Positions 1 to 12,856 of a DNA stretch of 64,000 bases are shown piece by piece. The number at the start of each line of letters is the position of its first letter. Positions within the stretch are counted from its first letter, which is position 1. The stretch lies in NCBI GenBank assembly GCA_033439265.1, contig JAVTVX010000017.1, forward strand, positions 12,794,001 to 12,858,000, in the 5' to 3' direction. Under the pieces are notes generated by a model. It did not search any database, was not told the origin of the DNA, and was given only the letters and a program-made list of their open reading frames with translations. The position numbers were made by a program, and so were the translations under genes. Origin of the DNA: Dillenia suffruticosa. Lineage: Eukaryota; Streptophyta; Magnoliopsida; Dilleniales; Dilleniaceae.

Positions 1-1440
1 GAAAAATTTGTATAACTTATTCTGAGTCTGGGTTGGATTAAATCTTAATCTTGCCTTATCCAAGACAGCTCTTTGAGCTCCTTGGACGACATCTAGTTTT
101 TTTCTGATCTTGTATGAATTTTATTAGAATATCACTTTGTCTAATATTTTTCTTCTCCTATTCACATAACTCTTTTCTTAGAATTTCATTTTCATTCCCA
201 TGATTGTTTTCAATTTTAGTATGCTTTGTTTCATTTTGTAGCTACAGTCATTTGTTCTTTTCAATTAGAAGTTTTTCATGAAGTTGACATGATTTCTCTT
301 TTTCACTCTTTAATTCTTTTCTAAGTTCAATGATTTTTAATTCTAACCCAGTGTTCTTCTTTCTTAATTCATTAGCTTCAATTTTGGAATTTTCTAATTT
401 TTCTCTATTTTAGACATTTTTTTCTTTAAAGGATTGTTTTTCAATCTCAATTTTTTTGATTTCTTAAGTGATTCTAACAATACTTCATGTAGTTCAATAG
501 AAAAAAAATTATTTTTCTTAGAATTAGAGCAAGAAGAGTAAGAAGTAGAGTTTACTTCAATGTCGGAGGACTCTTCAATGGCCATGAAACACATATTAGC
601 TTGTTCCTTTATGGCTTCGTCCTCATTTGAACCGGAGTTTTCATCACTCCAGGTAGCAAGAGTTTTCTTCTTTTTCTTTTTCTTCTTTTCTTTGTTGTCC
701 TTCCTATCAGCCTTCTTCAATTGATGACAATCAACTTTTATGTGTACCAATTTCTTGTATTCGTAGCATCTGATTTCTATTTTCTTTTCTGGTCTTCTGA
801 AATTTGATTTGCTTTTATTTCTTCTTCACATCATAAATCTTTTGAATTATCTGGCCAACAACGCCTAATCTTCTTCATCATCTTTATCCTCAGAATAAGA
901 GGGACTCTCATCACTTTTGGTTTTGAGAGCCACTCCTTTTCCTTTTTCTTCTTATTCTGGTTCTTTCATGTTTAACTTCATTTTGTAAGTTATCAGTGAA
1001 CACGAGTTCATCCATGGTTAAGATTCCAAGGTTTTTCGATTCTTCTATTGCAATGATTTTAAGTTCCCCTAACTTTGGTAGGCTTCTGAGAATCTTGTCT
1101 ACCATATCTTCTTATGGAATTCCTTTTTCAAGCAACCTCAATTCATTTTTCGCTTTGTTGAACCTTATCATCATTTCATTGATGGATACTCCTTCCATCA
1201 TCTTAAAGGTTTTATACTTTTATTTCAATAATCTGATCTTGCTTTTGCGAATTTGGTTGGTGTCTTCGTAAGTAGTTTCGAGTTTTTTCCAAATTTTTTT
1301 GGCTGTAATGCACGAAAAGACTCTATTATGTCCGTTGATGCTCAAGGCAACTTGAAGGTGATTTATAGTCTTGCAATTTGTTTGGTAGGCCTTCTTCTGT
1401 TCAGCCATCATATTTTTCAACTTAATTGGCACACATACAC
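1..1440 (-). pseudogene. Ty1/copia gag remnant (minus strand)
   Basis: Seen: three minus-strand open stretches in gag order. 1432-1220 has the UBN2-type gag core (TAKKIWKKLE followed by TYEDTNQIRKSKI). 1105-911 continues it (KILRSLPK, AIEESKNLG, TMDELVF). 750-394 has a degraded zinc knuckle (HIKVDCHQLKK), a lysine run, an acidic ATWSDENSGSNEDE-like segment and a coiled-coil-like tail that carries on to base 1. Known: this order is typical of copia gag in the large plant lineages with LTRs over 1 kb. Gag packages element RNA in cytoplasmic particles. The reading frame is broken by stops and at least one frame change, and the first knuckle cysteines are lost, so it is dead. The N-terminal part continues at 4010-4253, beyond an inserted LTR. 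Protease and polymerase would lie left of the window. Confidence 0.8.
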
Positions 1441-4009
1441 TGTAAGGTCTCGTTCTTAGAAAACACTAAAACATGTATTTTCATTTGCATTCCTATCTGT
1501 CATGCTTAAATTCATTGCTTCGCATTGTGATAAATTTGATGTGCTGTGATGTTAAACACATTTGCGATGCACGTTTCAATTTTGATGTTTATGATTTTAA
1601 ATAGAGGTCAGATATATTAAATTTAGCATAGATTGTGAAACATAGTGACGAATGAAAATGATCGAAATAATACCGCAAGATAACCGAATTAGGGTTTGGT
1701 GTGGGACCCACAAAAGGAAAAGAAAAAGAAAAAGAAAAGAAAAAATAAATAAAACCAAAATAATTTAGGGACACCATGGCATTTCATTACTTAACACATG
1801 ACACCCTTACCTTTGACAACTCACCATGCTTGGGCCCCACATTCCACTTTGGTAGACAGATAAGTATGGAAAAAGAGGTTTAAACATAACAAGCTTCCTC
1901 TTAAAGGTTCATTTCCAGCCTCCATTTTCTTCCTCTAAAAACATACCAAACTCCATTAAAACAACCCTTTAAGCTTGAAATAACATACCTCCATCCATAT
2001 ATATGTTAACCCTAGCCTTTGGGAAGTGAAAGTAAGTGTAGAACACCTAGAGAACAAGCTAGAAATCCAAGGAAAGCTTGGAGAGGGAAGAAAGGAAAAC
2101 TCAAGAAGGAATTACAAGTTTGAGGCAAGTACCTTGTATGTTTTTGTTAAATTGATGCCTAATAATGCTATAGAACATATTTTTGATATAATTATATTGC
2201 TGGAAATTGGAGAAAATGAATTAGGGAAAAGAAAATCTCATCCTTGAATGAAACCCTAGATATTTTATAAACTAGATAACCTGACCATGTCCTATTATTT
2301 ATTCAATATCCTTTTATGCACAACTCCAAATTGAGTATGATTTTCTCCTGGTAACACTAGACTTCCATACCTTTAAAATGACATAGGATTCAAAGAGTAT
2401 TGTGGAAAAATGGAATTTTGGTGAATTTTTAAAATAGCATGATCTCTGCAGAAAAATTGTTCTGTTTATAGCGTGACCATGCCCTGCTGTTTATTCGATA
2501 TCTTTTCCTACACAACTGCAAATTGAGTAGAGTTTTCTTCTGCAGCAACTAGATTTCCATAGCTTTAAAATGATGTAAAATTCGAAGAGTTTCATTGAAG
2601 AATGAATTTATGGTGAATTTTCAAAATGCCACATTTTCTGCAAAAAACCCTGTTTTTATCTATTTCTATATTGAATTTTGCTTCAATTTTGAGTTGCCTT
2701 TTAAGCTGAATTAGGCTAAGCTACGAACATAGAAATTGTAGTCCTTCTTATCTTTAAATGGCTACTAGAATCACCTCAATTTGATTTTTGTAGAAGAAAT
2801 TATGTTATTTTTTTATAACTGCGCAAATTACATTGTGAATTTTGGGTTTAACATTGTTTGATGTGGCTTTCATTGTGCAATTAATATTGAATCATGTTAT
2901 GAATCCTATGTGATTCTTGTGATGAATTGGGCTTTTTTGTGGTCATTAATTATGTCAAGAGGAAGTAATATGAAGAGAAAGTGATAATACGTTGGCTATT
3001 CTAAAAGCTTTGTGAAACCTGCGGGCGAAGCTTATGGAGTACAGTTGGTATATGGAGTTCCGAAAGCTTTACAAAGCCTGTGGGCAAAGCTTAAGGAACT
3101 ATGGATGTATCTCTTCTCCCTACGAGGATGGAATTGGAAGCATATGAAGTGTTTGAAGTGTCTAACCTAAAGGATCTAGATTTCATTTAGGAATACCGAA
3201 TTTTTGGCTTGCTCTTCAGACCCTCATACACTAGCTTGATTCGACACTTCATTCCTTTATTTAAATGTTAAATTAAATTGAAACAATGAAGATGGAAAAA
3301 GTATAATGGTTTTAAATGTGGTAATTGAGATTGTCCTTTTGAGTTAATGTGCATCCTTGATATACCTTGCTAATATTCCGATTTTTACATAGTGATGATA
3401 ATATTCTTGTACCTGTTTGCTTGCTTTGCTTGCCATTGGTTCCCAGTATACTTGCTCAGCTTATGCTGAGCCCGATATCCTTGTTTTCAGGTAATCAGGG
3501 AGACGAGAGAGAACCGTAGGGTAGAGGCCTTTGAGCTAAGGGATTTCATTCCCTTCTCTTTTCCGACCTATTTGTAATACTAAGGCATGTTGCTTTTGTG
3601 TTTCCTTTGGGTTTGTATGAGTACTTTTTATATGTAAATGAATAGTTAGAGACCAAGGAGAGTCTATGTATAGTTTTGGTCTATGTTGAGACTATATTCT
3701 GTAGTGTGTTATTGGATGGCCGGGAGAGCCATTAATACCGTTTGTTTGATATTTCAAGTGAATTGAATGTTTTATCATGTTTTATGTTAACCCCAAATGG
3801 CTAAATAGTTACTAAATAAGGGAGACTCTGCCGTTATTTTTTTTTGGAAAGAACAAGCGATTTATTTTCTTTTAATATAAATCTCCTTCTGTGTTATCAC
3901 ATACGAGGAGTGTGACTGTCGCGAGTTCAGACATCGCATTTTAGTTGGGTTGATTGTTTCCACATTTGTATGTTTATCTCCTTTTGTTAGGGGGTGCGAT
4001 GCCTTAATA
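1441..4009 (+). mobile_element. Solo LTR of a Ty3/gypsy-like element, family 1
   Basis: Starts TGTAAGGTCTCG and ends near CCTTAATA, a decayed inverse of the start; about 2.57 kb with no ORF of note. It interrupts the copia gag on both sides. Its first 1.45 kb matches, in opposite orientation, the sequence ending at 19874: the same A/G-rich run next to GGTTTGGTGTGGGACCCA, the same GTTAACCCTAGCCTTTGGGA block and the same internal duplication. That repetition plus terminal TG and inverted ends supports an LTR. I could not find a convincing 5-bp target duplication (TACAC on the left, GCTGG on the right), so the right end may be off by some bases. Confidence 0.65.
2270..2640 (+). repeat. Tandem duplication inside the family 1 LTR (about 190 bp, 2 copies)
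   Basis: Two diverged copies follow one another. Each has a TGACCATG-C-CCT start, a TATT(T/C)ATTC-ATATC segment, a CAAATTGAGTA segment, an ACTAGA-TTCCATA segment, TTTAAAATGA and a TGGTGAATTTT end. The same blocks recur in the inverted copy around 18650-19040 and, more weakly, in the LTR at 22476-25486, so the duplication is a property of the LTR family. Confidence 0.6.
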
Positions 4010-4253
4010 GCTGGTCATCACAAACACCATCAATCTCTTTAGTCAAAAATCAACTACTTCTTTAATAATTTCCCAAGATTTTGATCTTGAGCGATAATAA
4101 AATTGTGCATCATTTGTTTTCAATAGCTGAAGTTGCTTCTGTTGAAGAAGCGTTTATGATTTGTTAAGCATACTTTAACTGGTACACTATCTCCATTTAG
4201 GGCAATTTGGATCTTTTGATATTGAAACTATTAGGCTTTTTATTAATACACCC
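4010..4253 (-). pseudogene. 5-prime end of the copia gag region
   Basis: The stretch lies between the inserted LTR and the copia primer-binding site on the minus strand and so must hold the leader and first codons of the gag remnant at 1-1440. No long frame survives. Assignment rests on position between two copia landmarks rather than on a recognised protein motif. Confidence 0.5.
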
Positions 4254-4265
4254 GCTCTGATACCA
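4254..4265 (-). other. Primer-binding site, initiator tRNA-Met type
   Basis: On the minus strand the bases read TGGTATCAGAGC, the complement of the 3-prime end of plant initiator tRNA-Met used by most Ty1/copia elements to prime minus-strand DNA synthesis. It sits two bases from the end of the LTR (ATAACA then AT), the normal arrangement, and fixes the element as minus-strand. Confidence 0.85.
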
Positions 4266-4267
4266 AT

Positions 4268-6159
4268 TGTTATTTTACTAGGGGGAGTGAATAGTTGAAT
4301 TAAAATATTTTTGAAGATTTCAGACTATTTAGGTGTTTTTGAAAAGAAAATGATAGAATGAGTGTTTGACGGTTTAAGAAGGAAAAACAAAGAACAACAA
4401 AAATTTTATAGTGGTACTACCAAACTTAATGTACATCCACTCCTAGACTCCCCCTAGATTTTTCACTATCAAATCACAAATACAATCTTGATTATTGGTT
4501 CAAATTTGACTTTTATAGTATTACTCCCAAACATTAATTTCTTAACCCAACACAGGTTGATTCTCCCTCTCTCTCTAAGACCAAGACCGTGACACACTCA
4601 TTGGTCTTTTAAAAAATACTCAGTACAAGAAAGAGTGAAGGGTCTAAGATATGAGGCTAGAGTCCTCAAATTAGACAAATTTGATACTTACAAGAAATTG
4701 TACTCAAGAGATTTAACAATGAGTGTAAAAACGGAGTACAAGTGATTAAAAAACAGGGCAAAGAGTAAAGAGTTCACGATGGTTCGGATCTTCAATAGAG
4801 CACTAAAATTTTCTTTTTTCCATCTCTCTGATATTTATTGAAGTGTTGCAGAGTGCCGTTGTGCAGTGATTGATGTCGAACGTTACTCATTAATGTTCAT
4901 TATTTAATGCTATGCATTCCTTCATCATTTTACATTGAAGTTTCATTTTCCCACTAGTGGCACTTTTCTTCTAACCAATTAAGAGATGATCTTTTTGTAC
5001 TTAAACATTAGTCTTTGATAAAAAAGAGAAATAGACAAATAAATCAGGAGAAGATGACCATTGTGTTCATGCTATTTTCAAAATCTAGTTTCTAACAATT
5101 TTAGGTCAACAAGTTTAAGGAGTACATCGACCTGGATTCAAATTTTTGTGTTGTAAATTCATTGGTCAGGTTGACATATTGATATATCATGTTGACTAGT
5201 TTGGTTCGTTGACAAATTGATGTAGGTATGTAGACCAATTTTATGTTCTTAGTCGAATTGAACTGTATTGACCTTTTAAACTTTTCTCTTTAAGAGGTTG
5301 TTGACATATTTAGAATTTTAGGTCAACATGGTTCTGTTCCATAATTAATTGGTGGGCATGATGTGTTTATATTGGTCAACATACTTTATTGTATCGATAA
5401 AATTATAATGACGCATCGACGTCTCTATATTATAAACTAAAAGGCTTTGTCGACACATTGAGGTTTTTAGGTCAACATGATTTTGTTATAGGACAAATTG
5501 GTAGACAAGACACAATTGAATTGGTCGACATATGAAGGTGGGTCGACATATTTTGAATAGCTGTCGTCCTATGACTCTTAAAGAAAAATAGAATAGGTCA
5601 ACAAGTTGTCGGGCATGTTAACTTTCTTTATGTTTTTGTTAAGGTTCTTTATCAACATGTAGATCCAATACCTAAATTGGTGGACCTATGAACTTAAATA
5701 GGTCCACATGATTTGAACAGATTGACATACAAAGGTCGTTTTGTTAACATAGAAAATAGGTTGATCAATTTAATTGAACTGGTGGACCAATTTGGAGATT
5801 ATGCAATAGGCTTTTATTGAGGTCGATAAGGTGAGGGTAAGGCTTTCTCGGGTCAACATGTTTTCAGGGGTGTTGACAAAAGTCTTAATGAAACAAATGA
5901 TTTAGGTCAACAATGAATTTGGCAGGTCATCATGTATGGCTCAATTGGTCGACACGAAACTTAAAATAGGTTGACACAAATAAATTCATATGTGATCAGG
6001 TCGACATAGATTTATAATAGATCAACATACTTTGTAGAACTATACTTTTTCAGATTTTGTTCCTTCTATTCTTTCCTCACTTCTTACTTCAAATTCTTTT
6101 AGTATCATCAAAACTTAATATAGGCAACAAGCACAAAAAAAAGATCACCATATCTAACG
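4268..6159 (-). mobile_element. 5-prime LTR of the copia element
   Basis: The left end is fixed by the primer site; on the minus strand the LTR ends in AACA. The right end is proposed at 6159, where the minus strand reads CGTTAGATATGGTGATC, one base away from the usual TGTTA start. The span is 1.89 kb, within the range of large copia LTRs. A TTTTATAGTGGT motif near 4410, typical of such LTRs, and a long run of GTCGAC/GTCAAC repeats lie within it. The partner LTR is outside the window. Confidence 0.65.
5100..6045. repeat. Dispersed GGTC(A/G)ACAT repeat tract in the copia LTR
   Basis: About two dozen short motifs of the form GGTCAACATG, GGTCGACATA or GTTGACATA are scattered at irregular 20-60 bp spacing. 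The core GTCGAC is self-complementary. Spacing is too loose for a simple satellite; the tract looks like an old degenerate minisatellite inside the U3 part of the LTR. Confidence 0.6.
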
Positions 6160-6661
6160 TTGTCATTAAAGGGAGAAAATAGATGATGTAAATATTGTGA
6201 GTTGAATGATCCTTCACATTTTCAATGGAGTCTTTGATGAAGCATTTGTCACGTCATCCGGTACTTAATACCATAAACATTTTGTTCCCTTTAAAGTCTC
6301 AAGGATTTGACTTAAATATGCTCCCTAGAAGAAACTAATTGGTTACATATTCGTTAGGTTATATTTACTACCCTGAAAACCTATTTAAAGGTAAGACATT
6401 GGAATTGTCTACCTGAAATATGATACCAATGTTATTAAAACTAGACTAAATAGCCGGTCAGATTGGTTCAACTGCTCTCTCAGAAGTTTCACAGTTTAGC
6501 CTAGTTAAAATACCATTTGTGCATTGAACCGAACCAAACCGGCAGGTCAATAGTGGTTGAATACGGAATCATGTGAACCGCAAGTTAAAAAAATGCGATC
6601 TAATTGAGGGTAAAAAAATAAAGAGAAATTTGATTCTGGACTCACTCAACTCTTTGTCTTC
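6160..6661. other. Unassigned stretch with a possible DNA-transposon end
   Basis: 6160-6425 holds no recognisable feature. From 6433 the sequence reads CAATGTTATTAAAAC followed by an A/G-C-rich part (GCCGGTCAGATTGGTTCAAC and similar), a style seen in common plant hAT-like or MITE families. A loosely inverted partner lies at 17870-17890 (TAGTGTTATC on the minus strand), which would mean the two Athila insertions between them split one older element. This is weak evidence. Confidence 0.25.
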
Positions 6662-8011
6662 TGATACGTGAATTTGATATTATGATTTCGGGCGATTATA
6701 CCTGAGTCGAATATTGTGTGTAATACAAGTAAGAGTCGTTCCTATGAGAATATTTTGTATTTCCAAGTATGAATTAATCTATCTAAATTGGACCAATCAA
6801 ATTGAGATTACAAAGATATTAAAAAAAATACTAAAATCAATTGATAAAACCCTGGCTGATAAAACATTAGTTGATAAAAACCCTAAAATGCCAATTTCAT
6901 TTATTTTCAATCTTTAACATAATCGAATCTTTTCAAATCTCTTAAGTTTATTGACTAACGAATTATTTTTGATGATAACAAATTTTCTTAAGCTAGATTT
7001 CACCCAATAGTCATAAAATAAAATTCCTAATTCAACTAATCAAAACTCAATCGTCATGCAAATTTGATTAAATCGAATTGTATTACGTTTTAAGGAAACA
7101 CTATAATCTAAGATTTTCCCTAAATCCCCGCACACAAAATTAATTTTCGGTTAATTTTATAATTTCATGTAGATTTTATTGTATTTGATTAATTTCCTGT
7201 AATTATATTGATTATGCATGTGTTCATTCTCAAATCATACAAAATGTAGGTACTTATACGTTTGAAGTATTAATTTCAACAATAAAATCTCATCACATAT
7301 TAATCATGCCAATAAAATTTAAGGGAAAGAAATAAATCAAGTCATATATTTAATTAAAAAATAGAATCCATTGGTTTCTAAAAACAAGAAAACTAGCTAA
7401 ACATATTAAAGAAAATCAAGGAAAAAAAATAAAAGAGTTATGTGTAGCGAAAGTCGTCTCTTCTACCCTCAAGGTTCCTCTTATTTAGGACTAAAACGTT
7501 AAGTCAAAAAGTCGAGACTTGTTCTTGTTGTGATGATAAACATTATCTTTTTACTTTCCTAAGATTTTGAAATTTTCTCCTTATCCTTGATTTTGAAGAT
7601 TTATGGAGTTTTACATAACTTTATCCCAAATATCACTCACTAGATAAACTCAATTGGTTTCCCTCTTCAACAAGGACTTTGACTCTCAGCATTGCAACAA
7701 CTTCTTTCCAATTTTTGAATATCTTCTGGGCTGAATTAATTTTTGGACTTTTTATAAGATTTGTAGGCTTTGAAGTCTAGTTTTAATACAACAAGAATCA
7801 GCTCAATCAGATATCGGCGTAGAGAGATAAGTCTAAAATATTGATAACTATTAGACTCATCTGAATTTCCTTATATAACCCCAATATTTCTTAAATCAAA
7901 ACCCATGAATTTAATCAATAAAATATCACAAAATAAGGTTTAGAACAGTCCTAAAATTCATAAATAAGGATTAAAATAATATAACTTAAGTGTATAAAAT
8001 TATTGTTATCA
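6662..8011 (-). mobile_element. Solo LTR, Athila-like family E1
   Basis: On the minus strand it starts TGATAACAATAATTTTATAC and ends ACGTATCA, length 1350. It aligns along its length with the two LTRs of the element at 9717-17546, in opposite orientation. Flanks are TCTTC on the left and TTTTC on the right, a 5-bp target duplication with one mismatch. No internal sequence remains, so it formed by LTR-LTR recombination. The small ORF around 6714-6917 has no support as a gene. Confidence 0.8.
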
Positions 8012-8504
8012 TTTTCGTTTCTTGAATCTCACTCTCCCTCTCACTTTCATTGCTGGCACTCTCGCTTTTACTCTCACTCTCGCTTGCTATCGATGAAGAT
8101 TGAGTCTCTCTCTCTCTCGCTTTTGATTGAGTCTTTGATGAGGAAAACTTTGATGTTTGATCTCCGATATCCAGTTTTCAAGTCGACAGTCCGCACTTGA
8201 CATTTGCCGATTCTCCATCTCTTCATCATCACAAATTTATGACCTAAGGTAAAGCATATCTCATTCTCTACCTCTCTCTCTATCTCTAGTACGATTCCCA
8301 GAATTACCTTGAAGTTCAAAATATTTAGAATTGAATTTTAATTTTTTGAGTTTTGAAATACCAATCTCAAATTTGTCTATAGTATGATTCTCCTAATTTC
8401 TAATTTGTCTAATTAGTTACAATATATACAATTGCAGCTGCTATTCCTTTGTTATGGAGTCACAAGCAATCTCTCTCTTAGTTTTGCAGTCGATCTGTTC
8501 TCCG

Positions 8505-8544
<40 letters not shown>

Positions 8545-9716
8545 CAATGTGCAATCTTAATATCAATAATATAGTTGTAGAAGTGTAGTGCATTGACTAT
8601 AAAAATACCTATCCTACCTATATGATTTTACAATTTTGTTAGAATAAAATAAGATGATCCATTGTTTTTCTTACAAAATCTTACCTGATTCGATGTTTTT
8701 GCCCTTGATTAGAATCCTGATTTTAATGATTGTAGTTAAGAATGGCATGCTTAGGAAGCTTAAATTTATTTCTAGTTTATTAACTCAAAGCAGTGGATTC
8801 CATTAAATTGTAGAGGCTCCAATACAACAAGTCCATGTTGCTTCCTTGTTTTCTCTGCCATATCCATGTTTATATCGAGATTTTTCAGTAGCACTGCATA
8901 TTTTTGGAAGATAGCTAGTTTAAGAGGTTATAAGTCTTTCATTTGCTTCCAAATAAATTTAGAATCTTTTTATTGTATGGAGTATCAGTTGATAAAGGTT
9001 ATGATAATAATGATGTTCTCCAAACAAAAGAGCTGCATGTTTATGAGTTTTTTTTTATTTTATTTAAATGTTGGTTTAAGGGACTGCATAATAATGATTT
9101 AATGTTGCTTCCTTGTCATTCATTTGCAGTAGTGCTACATGTTTATAAGTTTTTTTTTTATGTCCACGATAAGTTTCTTTGTGGTTGTTTCATATTGGAT
9201 TTCAATGGTCATATCTTTGATCCTTTTAGGCACAAACAAAAGAGGTCTTCATCTTACACGTTAGGCCCTGGATTTAGCTGCAATTAATATGGTGAAATTT
9301 TTGTATTTGTTTCTTTCAATTGGACTATATTCCATTCCATCATCCAAAGTCATGCAATATAATGCTATATAAAGTTTCTACATTAAAATCATAAACTTGA
9401 ACAAGCCAACATCTTTTGAACAAGCCAACAAGCCAACATCATTAAAAACCGGTTGGCTAACTTGAACAAGCCAACATCTTTTGTCTGGCTTTGCTTGATG
9501 CTTTATTTGATTATTAAGCATTGTTTTTATTGCTTAGATCGATTGTTTAGCCATGTTGAAAATGAAGAAAAAGGTATTGAAGTTGATGCAACCTAAGATG
9601 ATGGAGTTGATGTTGCTCAACATGAAAGTAACTTCATGTCCATGTAACACGTTGGAATTAATGGGAGTGAGTTATTATGAAATTATATGAAATTTGATTT
9701 GAAATATTCAAACTTT
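8012..9716. other. Unassigned 1.7 kb between two Athila-family insertions
   Basis: Contains a CT-rich start (8020-8130), a perfect CT microsatellite at about 8510-8541, a diverged duplication around 8990-9165 (two GC(T)ACATGTTTATGAGT-like blocks) and a short repeat of GAACAAGCCAACATC near 9398-9480. The small ORFs show no recognisable domain. It may be the body of the older element proposed to start at 6433. No gene can be supported. Confidence 0.4.
8508..8541. repeat. CT dinucleotide microsatellite
   Basis: An uninterrupted run of about 15 CT units, preceded by looser CT-rich sequence. Ordinary slippage repeat. Confidence 0.9.
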
Positions 9717-11068
9717 TGATAACAATAATTTTTATACCCTTGATTATATTATTTTAGTCTTTAATTATGAATTTTAAGACTATTTTAAATCTTATTTCAT
9801 GCTATTACACTAATTAATTTCGTAGGTATAGATTTAGGAAATATTGGTAAATTTCGGATAAGACGAGCAGCAATCATTATTTTGAATTTATTTCTTTGCT
9901 CCAATGTTTTATTGGGCTGATTCTTACTACGATGGAAATAAGATTTTGATGCCTACAAATCTTATGAAAAGCCCACAACCTGATTCAAGCAGAACCATTT
10001 CCGAAAATTGGCTCGAAATTATTGCAGTGCTGAAAGTCAATTCCATTCTAAAAAAAAGAAACTACTAAACACATATTAATGAGGGATTTTCCAAATTCAA
10101 TTGTTAATAATTTCAAAATTCTCCAAATTCAAGGATGAGAAAGTTTCTAAAATTTTGAGAAAGTAAAAGATCTTTATCACACAATAACATCAAATTTCCG
10201 AATTAAAGACAAACACCAAATTTCCAAAAAGCTTACGAATACTACTTCTTTTAGAGTGTTAGTCCTATAAATATAACACTTCCTAGGGCATTAGAGAGCA
10301 TTCCTCTCCCATGACTTTCTCCACATAGATTTTGTTTTCTTGTTTTTCTTTAGTATATTTAGTTAATTTAGTTTGGTTCCTAGAACTCGATGGGTTATGT
10401 TCTTTAATTAACAGTATGGTTTAAATTTATTTCTTTTTCTTAAATCTTTATTAGCATGATTATTATAAGATGAAATTTTATTGTTGATCTTAATGTTTCA
10501 AATATTTTAGGACCACACGTTTTGATAATTTAAGATTGAATGCATGCATGATCAATATAATTGTAGGAGATTAGTTTAATGCAATAAAATCCACATGTGG
10601 TTATGAGATCGACAAAAGACTAATTCTATGTGTGAGAATTTTAGGGGAAACCCTAAATTACAGATTTTTCACAAAACTTAATTCAATTCAATTTGATCAA
10701 AATTGCATGACCATTAGGTTTTGGTTAGTCAAATTAGAGTTTTATTGCATGACTATTCAGTGAATCTAATCTTGAAAAAATTTATCCTCATCAACAATAA
10801 TTCTTTAGTCAGTAAATTTATAGGACTTGAAAAGATTTGGTTAGGTGAAAGATTAAAACAGATGAAATAGACATCCTAAGGTTTGTTTTATCCATTGTTT
10901 TAAGTTCTTTAATATTCTTATATTCATGTTTTAATTTATCCAACTTAGATAAATAGTTCATAGTTGGTAATACAAAATATTCTTGTGGTAATAATATTTG
11001 CTTATATTATACACAATACTCGACTAAGATATATTTGTCCGAAATCGTGATATCGAAATCGCGTGTCA
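9717..11068 (+). repeat. 5-prime LTR of E1
   Basis: Begins TGATAACAATAATTTTTATA and ends GCGTGTCA, 1352 bases. A TATAAATATAACACTTCC block near 10266 is a plausible core promoter region (also seen as TATAAATATAGTACTTCC in the 3-prime LTR). Confidence 0.85.
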
Positions 11069-11074
11069 AGTTTT

Positions 11075-11091
11075 TGGCACCGTTGATAGGG
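11075..11091 (+). other. Primer-binding site of E1 (decayed tRNA-Asp type)
   Basis: TGGCACCGTTGATAGGG is a few-base variant of the tRNA-Asp complement that is intact in the second Athila element at 57725. Six bases separate it from the LTR end. Confidence 0.75.
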
Positions 11092-11584
11092 ATATCCTTA
11101 TATATCAATTAAAATAACCTTGTTTGAGATTGGACACTATTTTTTATATTTCTTGTTACATTCTTTTTCATATTTCTTGGTATATAGTTTTTCTTATTAG
11201 ATTATATAATCATTGATCAGAGTTTGGATCTATTCTAGATTTGGTGGGAAATTTGGTGGTCCGAAAATTTTTTTAGGATTTAGAGTTAAGTGATCACTAT
11301 TTCGAAAGGATTTTTGCCTACTAAGCAAAACCCGTCGCTTTAATTGAATAGTGCATGCTTAAATTGAATAGTCTTGACCTAGCTGAATTTGATCTTGAGA
11401 TAGAAAGAATTTTGAGATCCATTTGTAAATAAGCTAAGGAAGACAAGCAACAAGAAGAAGCAATGGCTCAAGATAATAGAGTTATGGGAGAGTATTCGAT
11501 AGCTAGATTTTAGAATATAGCATTGCATGACCTGTCGTGGAAGTAAACAATTTCTATCTTGAATCGAGTTTTATTGGCATGGTG

Positions 11585-12290
11585 CAAGAATATCAGTTTG
11601 GTGGAGAAGCTTATGAAGATCCAAACAGTCATTTGAAAAACATTCTGGAGATCAGTGACACAATCGAGTTGAATGGAGTAAACCCTAATGCATTAAGGTT
11701 ATGGTAGCTTCCTTTCTCTCTCAGAGGAAAGGCAATTGTATGACTTAACTTATTCCCTTCTAATCACTTTATAAATTGGGAGAATTTATCTCAAATATTC
11801 CTAGTTAAGTATTTTCCACTTGGTAAAATAGCTAAACTATGTAATGATATTACTAGTTTTAGACAGTTTGAGGGTGAATCTTTGTATAATACTTGGGAGC
11901 GTTTTAAGGATTTGATTAGGAGGTGCCCACATCATGGTATACCTGATTGATTGATTTTGCAAACTTTTTATCGTAATCTTTTGCATTCTATCAAAATTAT
12001 TATTGATGTTACGGCTGGGGGTGCATTTATGAGTAAGTCTTATAATGAAACATGTGCATTACTTGATGATATGATCTCCAATTACTATGATTGGTCTAAT
12101 GAATGTGAAATTCCTAGATAATAGTGTGCATGAGGTCAATAGTCTTACCATGATTAATTCAAAAATTGACTCATTGATTAATGCCATAAATGCTAATCAG
12201 ATCAATACTGTGAATAAGCAGCTTCATTATTATGAATCATATGGAGATTCTATTCATATGGTGTCTAAGTGTTCGCAAGTATAACAAGAA
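11585..12290 (+). pseudogene. Athila-type gag remnant of E1
   Basis: One plus frame from about 11590 reads as retrotransposon gag (QFGGEAYEDPNSHL, INWENLSQIF, KYFPLGKIAKL, FRQFEGESLYNTWERFKDL, GAFMSKSYNE) with three in-frame stops at about 11706, 11740 and 11949. It then runs into the open piece 12087-12284 (NSLTMINSKIDSLINAIN) and a degraded zinc-knuckle region. Known: Athila gag has exactly this order and leads straight into the protease region. Gag is the particle protein. It cannot be made here. The upstream N-terminal part (about 11340-11580) is coding-like but too broken to delimit. Confidence 0.85.
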
Positions 12291-12856
12291 AACTAGGTTT
12301 CAAACTTTGGCGACCCCAAAATAATCCTTACTCCAACCTTTCGCGGAGTCAAGGAGTATCATAGAGAATGAATCCACCAGATTTTAATTCAGGAAATCTA
12401 TAGCCAAGGGAGAATATGGTATCATAGGAGATCGCAATTGAATATTTGGTAACAATGACTAATGAAAGGTTTGAAAAACTTGAGAATAAAATTGATCAAT
12501 TGACTAATGCCTTTCATTCTCTTGTGCCATGTAGACTACCGAGTGACATTGAGAAGAATGCTAAAGCATAAGCAAATGCAATCTCATTGGGGAGCGGGAA
12601 AGAATTATAGGAGTTTCCAGATCCATCCAAGGATGAAGAGGATAAACAAGAGGCCAAGAAAGAAATCCGACAACCTATAAATGAGAAGGTTAAGGTATCG
12701 TATTCTAAACAGGGAAGTACTTTATATTTGAATGAATATAAGCCCCCTGTCCCTTTTCGTGGGCATCTTTGACGTGCAAATGTAGGATTTGAAAATTTTT
12801 TTAAAATTTTTAAAAAATTATACATTAATATTCCTCTTCTGGATGCGCTCGGACAA
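12291..12856 (+). pseudogene. E1 linker between gag and protease, degraded
   Basis: Continuation of the gag-pol frame. Fragments such as MTNERFEKLENKIDQLTNAF (near 12455) fit the coiled linker that follows Athila gag. Several stops and frame changes are present. Confidence 0.6.
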
